Of a DNA stretch of 26,350 nt, positions 22,164-26,350 are shown one piece after another. A model generated the notes under the pieces. The model saw only the letters and a list, made by a program, of their open reading frames with translations. It ran no database searches and was not told where the DNA came from. Location: positions 1 to 26,350 of the IMG/VR virus record IMGVR_UViG_3300029448_006499; one strand, 5' to 3'. The number at the start of each line of letters is the position of its first letter. The stretch's first letter is position 1. Both the position numbers and the translations under genes were made by a program. This DNA comes from a virus.

Positions 22164-22412
22164 TTATTTCTTAGCTTTGGCCCAGAGATCTTTGTCTGCA
22201 GTTGTTCTCGTTTTACCGCCAGTAATAAATGAGTTTACACGTGCGAACGCCCATTGCTGAGGGGTAGTTCCTGGTCTATGTCCAGTTTTCCATGCAGCCA
22301 TACCACGGTTATAAACTTGCTTTAGGATCCCGTAAGAAATACCTGATTTTTCAGCCTTTTTTACTAACCCCGCAATCTTTTTTTCAGTTAAAAATGATTT
22401 AAAACTAAGCAT
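22164..22412 (-). CDS. DUF5824-family phage protein with capsid-targeting-like N terminus
   Basis: An 82-residue protein from ATG at 22412. A longer frame starting at 22514 is open but lies inside the adjacent gene; GGAGAGAG before the 22412 ATG and the shared motif MLSFKSFLTEKK decide the start. Residues about 15-64 (KKAEKSGISYGILKQVYNR, GMAAWKTGHRPGTTPQQWAF, ARVNSFITGG) are the DUF5824 domain found in many T4-like phages. Function is unknown. The gene overlaps the nucleotidyltransferase-like gene by eight bases. Confidence 0.8.
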   Translation of the reverse strand: MLSFKSFLTEKKIAGLVKKAEKSGISYGILKQVYNRGMAAWKTGHRPGTTPQQWAFARVNSFITGGKTRTTADKDLWAKAKK

Positions 22413-23469
22413 TTTTTCTCTCTCCAAACATTTGCTTGTACTTTTTAGTATATTTGCTTGGTTTAGTTTTAGCTTCTTTGTCTCCAGGAGCTGGTTTATA
22501 AGCTTTTGGATCATCGTCTCTCATCTTAGCTTGTCGTTTAAACTGAGCGTCTCTAGCTTTCTTTGTAGACTTAGCTAAACCTGTATGATACTTCTTTGGT
22601 TGCTGACCTTTTCTATCGCCAATGTCTGGATCTTCTGGAGACTTTCTTTCTTCCAAAGGCTCTACGTCAGTTAACCACTTACGCTTTCTCTTACCATCAA
22701 CTTCTACAATTAAGTAGTTTGATCCACAAAACTCAATCTTTACTACTTCGTCAGTTTCTTTAAGGATGACCGACTGACCAACAGAAAATAAATCTCCATT
22801 AACATATTCTTCACGGCGCTCAGAGACTTTCTCTAATTGTATGTGCTGAATAAACGATTTATTTTCATTGAGGTTCATTCCCTTGCGAACAGCATTAAAT
22901 AAATCTTTTGCCAGAGAATCAGAAACGCTCTTTGGCAAGCCAGTTAAGAATGAAGGGAAATCGTTGCTTTCTGCGTTAGCTCTCATCTTAGAGGCTGACA
23001 TACCAGAAACACCTTCAGCATCTGGGTCACGTTCGCCAGCAGAGATAACCTTTACTGAATTAAAATCAAAAAGACCATGACGAGCTTTTACGCCATTATA
23101 CTTTTTTAACAGAGTTTCAAACTCAGTAACTCTATCAGAACCTGCGACCATTACCAGATTCTTGATGCCACTATCATACATATGTACGGCCGCATCAATA
23201 AATGTCTTGACGGACTTGTCCATGATAATATTCCTTGCATGCTTCGGGAACATCTTTCTCATGAATTTTACTTTGGTCTGATAGTCAAGAGGGTTCTTTT
23301 TTGAATCTTGGGACTGAGAGGCAAAGATTTTATATACGTTGCCCCGAGCTTTGCTTGCTACAGTGTCGAGCAGCTTCTCATGTCCAGTAGTAGGAGGATT
23401 AAATCTTCCGAAGGCAAGGTAGCCAACAGAGTTCTGTTCCTCTAAATATCCTTTGAATGAACTAATCAT
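22405..23469 (-). CDS. NMNAT-like nucleotidyltransferase fused to basic phage module
   Basis: A 354-residue multidomain protein. Residues 16-170 form an adenylyltransferase of the nucleotidylyltransferase alpha/beta superfamily: the (H/T)xGH site is Thr27-Thr-Gly29-His30 (GRFNPPTTGHEKL) and an ISSTKMR-like site is SGMSASKMR (155-163). This could act on nicotinamide mononucleotide or a pantetheine- or CTP-type substrate. Residues about 225-270 are an SH3-like beta unit (VGQSVILKETDEVVKIEF), followed by a very basic tail with KPAPGDKEAKTKPSKYTKK, a module I recall from many marine phage proteins. The N terminus MISSFKGYLEE is the shared capsid-targeting-like motif. Its start overlaps the stop of the gene upstream by one base. 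Confidence 0.75.
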   Translation of the reverse strand: MISSFKGYLEEQNSVGYLAFGRFNPPTTGHEKLLDTVASKARGNVYKIFASQSQDSKKNPLDYQTKVKFMRKMFPKHARNIIMDKSVKTFIDAAVHMYDSGIKNLVMVAGSDRVTEFETLLKKYNGVKARHGLFDFNSVKVISAGERDPDAEGVSGMSASKMRANAESNDFPSFLTGLPKSVSDSLAKDLFNAVRKGMNLNENKSFIQHIQLEKVSERREEYVNGDLFSVGQSVILKETDEVVKIEFCGSNYLIVEVDGKRKRKWLTDVEPLEERKSPEDPDIGDRKGQQPKKYHTGLAKSTKKARDAQFKRQAKMRDDDPKAYKPAPGDKEAKTKPSKYTKKYKQMFGERKNA

Positions 23470-23855
23470 TATCTTCTCGTCACATCCAATCTTCTCTTGC
23501 TCGGAAGGAGTCTCTTAGAAATTGTTTTAACTGCACCTTTCTTCTGTGCCAAACGTTTTTCTACTCTCGACTTCTGAGCAGCACTCATAGAGCTTTTAGA
23601 CTTACCGCCATAATATCTCTTTGTCAAGATATCTCTTGCAGATTTACGTCCTCTCCTTTTAAGTCTATCAAGACTAGCAGGTCTCTTGAGCGCTATTTTT
23701 CTTTGACGTTGTAATTTTTGTTTACGTCTACGAAACTCAATAGATCTCTTTCGCCTTGCTGCGAAAGATAAAACTTCAGATACGGGTAAAGACTCCCCCT
23801 CACTAGGAGAGGAAGTCTCAGCTAATACAGAGAGGAAGTCTTTAAACCCGATCAT
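23469..23855 (-). CDS. Highly basic protein, probable DNA-associated internal head protein
   Basis: A 128-residue protein that is strongly Arg/Lys rich from residue 33 (ARRKRSIEFRRRKQKLQ, then RKIALKRPASLDRLKRRG, and RLLPSKRRLDVTRR at the end), with few hydrophobics. It begins MIGFKDFLSVLAE, the shared motif followed by an L-A-E site. The composition fits proteins packaged with or bound to phage DNA; similar basic proteins (RRKMARRMARL-type) accompany cyanophage head genes. It shares a base with the adjacent gene. No enzyme motif. The DNA-binding role is inferred from charge. Confidence 0.7.
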   Translation of the reverse strand: MIGFKDFLSVLAETSSPSEGESLPVSEVLSFAARRKRSIEFRRRKQKLQRQRKIALKRPASLDRLKRRGRKSARDILTKRYYGGKSKSSMSAAQKSRVEKRLAQKKGAVKTISKRLLPSKRRLDVTRR

Positions 23856-23856
23856 C

Positions 23857-24495
23857 CTAGAACTTGATGCCTACGCCAATTTTCATACCATCAGCAGTAG
23901 TGGTCCAGTCATTGACTGTGGTGTCGTCGCCGTCGTCAACAACGTCTACAGACCAGCTGTAGCTAACAGATACGGAAGCTTTGTCGTTCAGTGCGTGCTC
24001 GTAACCGATTCCGTAGGAAGCGCCACCCCAACCAACAGCGATTTTACCGTCAGATGCGAGGTCCATGGAACCACCCAGCCAGATGTACTCTCCGCCGATG
24101 ATACCTGGATTGATCGTAAGAGTTGGGTCGATAGTTACGTCGCCCCACGTATTACCGTCTCCACGGCCAATCAGGTCTGTACCAGATGTTGCACCCCATG
24201 AGTAGATAATGCTAGTATCAAGGGAAGCGTAACCAAGGTCTGCGCCTGTGCCGAGACTGATCGAATAGTCATCAGCAGAATTATCACCACGGTCAACGAG
24301 TGTGAAACCTGCATCTACACCGAAGCCAGCAATGCCCAACTCTGCCCCAACGGTCCAGTCAGCATTACCTTCTAGATCGGTAGATACACTGAGAGTTGCG
24401 TTGGACGCAAGAGCAGATTCATTACCAGCAGCATCTTGAGCAATTGCAGGAGTAGCTACAGACATAGCTACAATTGCGGAAATAAGATATTTCAT
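23857..24495 (-). CDS. Exported outer-membrane beta-barrel (porin-like) protein
   Basis: A 212-residue protein with a clear signal peptide (MKYLISAIVAMSVATPAIA, cut before Gln20), followed by alternating polar/hydrophobic beta strands with aspartate- and glycine-rich turns (VSVSYSWSVDVVDDGDD, GWGGASYGIGYEH), and a terminal Phe (MKIGVGIKF), the signal for outer-membrane assembly. It resembles small porins and OmpW/OmpA-like barrels. The gene is GC-richer than its neighbours (33 G or C in 24001-24060). SD GAGGAAC precedes the ATG. It is likely host-derived and inserts in the host outer membrane. A role in altering receptors is speculation. Confidence 0.8.
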   Translation of the reverse strand: MKYLISAIVAMSVATPAIAQDAAGNESALASNATLSVSTDLEGNADWTVGAELGIAGFGVDAGFTLVDRGDNSADDYSISLGTGADLGYASLDTSIIYSWGATSGTDLIGRGDGNTWGDVTIDPTLTINPGIIGGEYIWLGGSMDLASDGKIAVGWGGASYGIGYEHALNDKASVSVSYSWSVDVVDDGDDTTVNDWTTTADGMKIGVGIKF

Positions 24496-24506
24496 ATTGT
24501 TCCTCT

Positions 24507-25730
24507 TTATTTACTCCAACCCTTTAAAATCGTTGGGTCAAAGTTTTTTGTTGAAAATTCATAGCGATTAACGAGCTTGACAGCATTACCCCCAAGCTTA
24601 TCAATAGCAACGTAACCTTCAGGCCCAGTTGATCTAAACCCGTTAGTTGTCTTAACGAAAGTCTTAATATTTTGTACTTCACTTAGTTTATTTATAAGAA
24701 GCAACTTAGCGAAAACTATAGATTTTTGTAGATCAAAAATTCTCTTAAGACTTTTTTTATTCTCCGATGAGAAGAATTCTAGAATTTTAGAGAGAGCATC
24801 TCTTTGTGTTTGTTTGCCACGTTCGGTCTTTCTTTTATCAATCTCTTTCTGATACTTATTTTCAATCCAATTAATTAGATTTCGAACGTGTTGATCAGTG
24901 TCTCCAATAATCGTACCGCTACGAACAAATGTATTATTAAAAGTCTCAATCAGCTGCGCCAGCTTTTGATTTTGCTCAAGTGTCCTAAGTGTTGAAGAAG
25001 AGATTTGATTGAAGATTTTACCTGCTCTTGAGAGATTCGCATCAACACGCTTTGTCTCTTGAGCCGAAAGTGTTGCTACATTAGTTAAGTCACGGAGCAT
25101 AGCATCCTGCTGCCAGACAGCAGAAGTCTTCTTTAACTTAGTAACATCAACACCATACGAGGCTCTCATAGTTTCAAATGTTTCACCTGTATATGTAGTA
25201 TGCCAAACTACTCCGATTTTTGCTCTTTCAATTTCTTTGCTATCCTTTCCACCCTTTTCGACAGCATAGACAATTGTATTAGGATGAAACGTGATGTAAT
25301 CCAATCCATCGATCTTTTCGGATTTGAGATCAGATTTCGTAAAAAGTAAATCACCTTGGATAACTCCTTTAATACCTAAGTTGGCAAAGTGCTTCAGAGA
25401 CATTTTAAGCTTTCTAGCCAAGTCTCCTGTTACACCATCATCATCAATATCTTTTTCTGTTTTATAAACAACAGGGTTCTTGTTAAAAATACCCTTCTTA
25501 GCAACAAAAAACTTACCATCTCTAGGATCAGTGCCAGCAAAAACAGCAGGTGCACCATCCCACTTAACACTAACGCTTCCATCCTGCTTACCAGAAAGCA
25601 TATCACGCAGAGAACGAAGAGCCAATATAGCTTGGCGTGTTCCGTTCACTCCACCGTAGATAACCTTATCTTCGATGTGAGTCATGTGTGTATTCTTTTG
25701 TTCAGTTATGTGTTGATTAAAACTTTCCAC
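24507..25730 (-). CDS. DUF6267-like protein with ligase-type KWDG motif
   Basis: A 407-residue protein from a GTG at 25730 that overlaps the upstream TAG by one base. The GTG start gives the N-terminal motif MESFNQHITEQ. It matches the DUF6267 family of cyanophages as I recall it. Residues 53-64 read VSVKWDGAPAVF, with Lys56-x-Asp58-Gly59 as in motif I of ATP-dependent DNA/RNA ligases and capping enzymes, where Lys carries AMP. A later GVIQGDLLF could be a downstream nucleotidyltransferase motif. A long helical region (about 235-340) follows. Covalent nucleotidyltransferase activity is a hypothesis. A perfect T4-late-like TATAAATA lies inside the gene at 24696-24689. Confidence 0.7.
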   Translation of the reverse strand: MESFNQHITEQKNTHMTHIEDKVIYGGVNGTRQAILALRSLRDMLSGKQDGSVSVKWDGAPAVFAGTDPRDGKFFVAKKGIFNKNPVVYKTEKDIDDDGVTGDLARKLKMSLKHFANLGIKGVIQGDLLFTKSDLKSEKIDGLDYITFHPNTIVYAVEKGGKDSKEIERAKIGVVWHTTYTGETFETMRASYGVDVTKLKKTSAVWQQDAMLRDLTNVATLSAQETKRVDANLSRAGKIFNQISSSTLRTLEQNQKLAQLIETFNNTFVRSGTIIGDTDQHVRNLINWIENKYQKEIDKRKTERGKQTQRDALSKILEFFSSENKKSLKRIFDLQKSIVFAKLLLINKLSEVQNIKTFVKTTNGFRSTGPEGYVAIDKLGGNAVKLVNRYEFSTKNFDPTILKGWSK

Positions 25731-26350
25731 TATTGATAAACCTTTAAATATACTGATGATTCGGGTAACGATGATCCAGAATAATTTGCAATATAATCTA
25801 CAAAATCGTTTCTCTGTTGTTTACTTGCTTTAACCAATCCGTAAAATATATAAGCAACCGCTAATTTTACATGAATTACACCTAAATTTTGATTATTCAA
25901 TTCAGCTTTAAATGTAGATTCATCAACTGGTCTATCTTTTACAAGAGGAGATTTTTGAATGGTATCTACCATCATCCAAAAATTATCTATTGCGAGTTCA
26001 TCTTTATTAGCAATCGCTTGAGATTCTAGTTTTTGTTTAGTATTATCTGGATAAGTATAATTCATAAATCGTTTGGCTGCATCTAGTTGTGGTCCTTGTC
26101 CTGCACGACCACCTCTTGCAGTTTTTAAAAGTATTTCCATATTCAATGATCCAAGATAAGTTGGCGATCTTACATCGACTTCTAAATTATCTGAAAGAGA
26201 TAATCGTCCACCTTGTGCAGAAAACATTGATTTAGCTCCGGCAATTTTCATACCTTCTAATTCATATTTTTTTACAAATTTATTTGTTCTATCACTATTT
26301 AATACAGAACTTTTCATTGCTTCTTCTTTTACAACCTTTTTCAATGAAAT
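25730..26350 (-). CDS. Unknown conserved phage protein, 5' end open at window edge
   Basis: The reading frame is open to the window edge; the first possible start in the window is a TTG at 26344 and an ATG at about 26317, but upstream codons are also open, so the N terminus may lie outside. Visible features are a mixed N-terminal region (KKYELEGMKIAGAKSMFSA), an RGGRAGQGPQLD element and a helical C-terminal part (NLGVIHVKLAVAYIFYGLV). I do not recognise the family. The stop TAG at 25732-25730 overlaps the GTG start of the next gene. It belongs to the same tightly packed block and is likely a virion or assembly protein; function unknown. Confidence 0.6.
   Translation of the reverse strand: MSLKKVVKEEAMKSSVLNSDRTNKFVKKYELEGMKIAGAKSMFSAQGGRLSLSDNLEVDVRSPTYLGSLNMEILLKTARGGRAGQGPQLDAAKRFMNYTYPDNTKQKLESQAIANKDELAIDNFWMMVDTIQKSPLVKDRPVDESTFKAELNNQNLGVIHVKLAVAYIFYGLVKASKQQRNDFVDYIANYSGSSLPESSVYLKVYQ

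Noticed and set aside
22413-22514. Upstream extension of the DUF5824 gene to 22514
   Set aside because: The extra 34 residues lie within the neighbouring gene, and the SD and shared N-terminal motif point to 22412.

Overview
The window looks like part of a lytic, T4-like (tailed, myovirus-type) marine phage genome infecting a Gram-negative, probably alphaproteobacterial, host. The evidence is a dense array of small, overlapping genes all on the minus strand, low overall GC, two tRNA genes with encoded CCA, a PhoH-like ATPase, a 2OG-Fe(II) oxygenase, a monomeric B12-dependent ribonucleotide reductase, a PD-(D/E)XK exonuclease, and many small proteins of families typical of cyanophage and pelagiphage T4-like genomes (DUF6433, DUF5824, DUF3008-like, DUF6267). 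The exact host cannot be read from the sequence. Coordinates are plus-strand, but transcription runs right to left, from high to low numbers.

Layout, right to left in the direction of transcription. (1) 26350-18537: a block of conserved T4-like accessory or structural proteins. Six of them (starts at 25730, 23855, 23469, 22412, 22118, 21719) begin with the same short N-terminal motif, close to M-x-[ST]-F-x-x-[FYH]-[LI]-x-E. This resembles the T4 capsid-targeting sequence that is cut by the prohead protease, so the block may encode a set of proteins packaged inside the capsid. A visibly GC-richer gene for a signal-peptide-bearing outer-membrane beta-barrel protein (23857-24495) sits inside it. 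A putative 3TM holin (18081-18536) closes the block. (2) 18084-15600: a sigma70-like promoter, nrdJ, a zinc-ribbon gene and a strong intrinsic terminator. The redox-active C-terminal Cys pair of NrdJ is encoded in the +1 frame just after the stop codon. (3) 15599-13282: two AT-rich sulfotransferase paralogues, a GIY-YIG nuclease, a DUF6433 protein and a 57-aa coiled-coil protein. (4) 13285-10033: a near-consensus sigma70 promoter whose predicted transcript starts at a hairpin, with two mutually exclusive stems, one of which would hide the ribosome-binding site. It is followed by a HAD phosphatase, a glycine-zipper envelope protein, tRNA-Arg(UCU), tRNA-Thr(UGU), small conserved proteins, a 2OG oxygenase and PhoH. 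(5) 10032-7365: two AT-rich proteins with ParB/sulfiredoxin-like or DGQHR-like motifs, a sugar-type cupin and an exonuclease. (6) 7378-1: a glycan island with two GT-B-like paralogues, a radical SAM/SPASM enzyme, a short UDP-sugar dehydrogenase, a GDPD-like hydrolase, a HAD-nucleotidyltransferase fusion and three GT-A-like glycosyltransferases, the last cut by the window edge.

Taken together, the window pairs early nucleotide-metabolism and takeover genes under host-type promoters with an accessory island for making or modifying surface glycans (glycosyltransferases, sugar nucleotide enzymes, sulfotransferases) and a possible cargo of capsid-internal proteins. All function calls come from reading motifs by eye; no database search was run.
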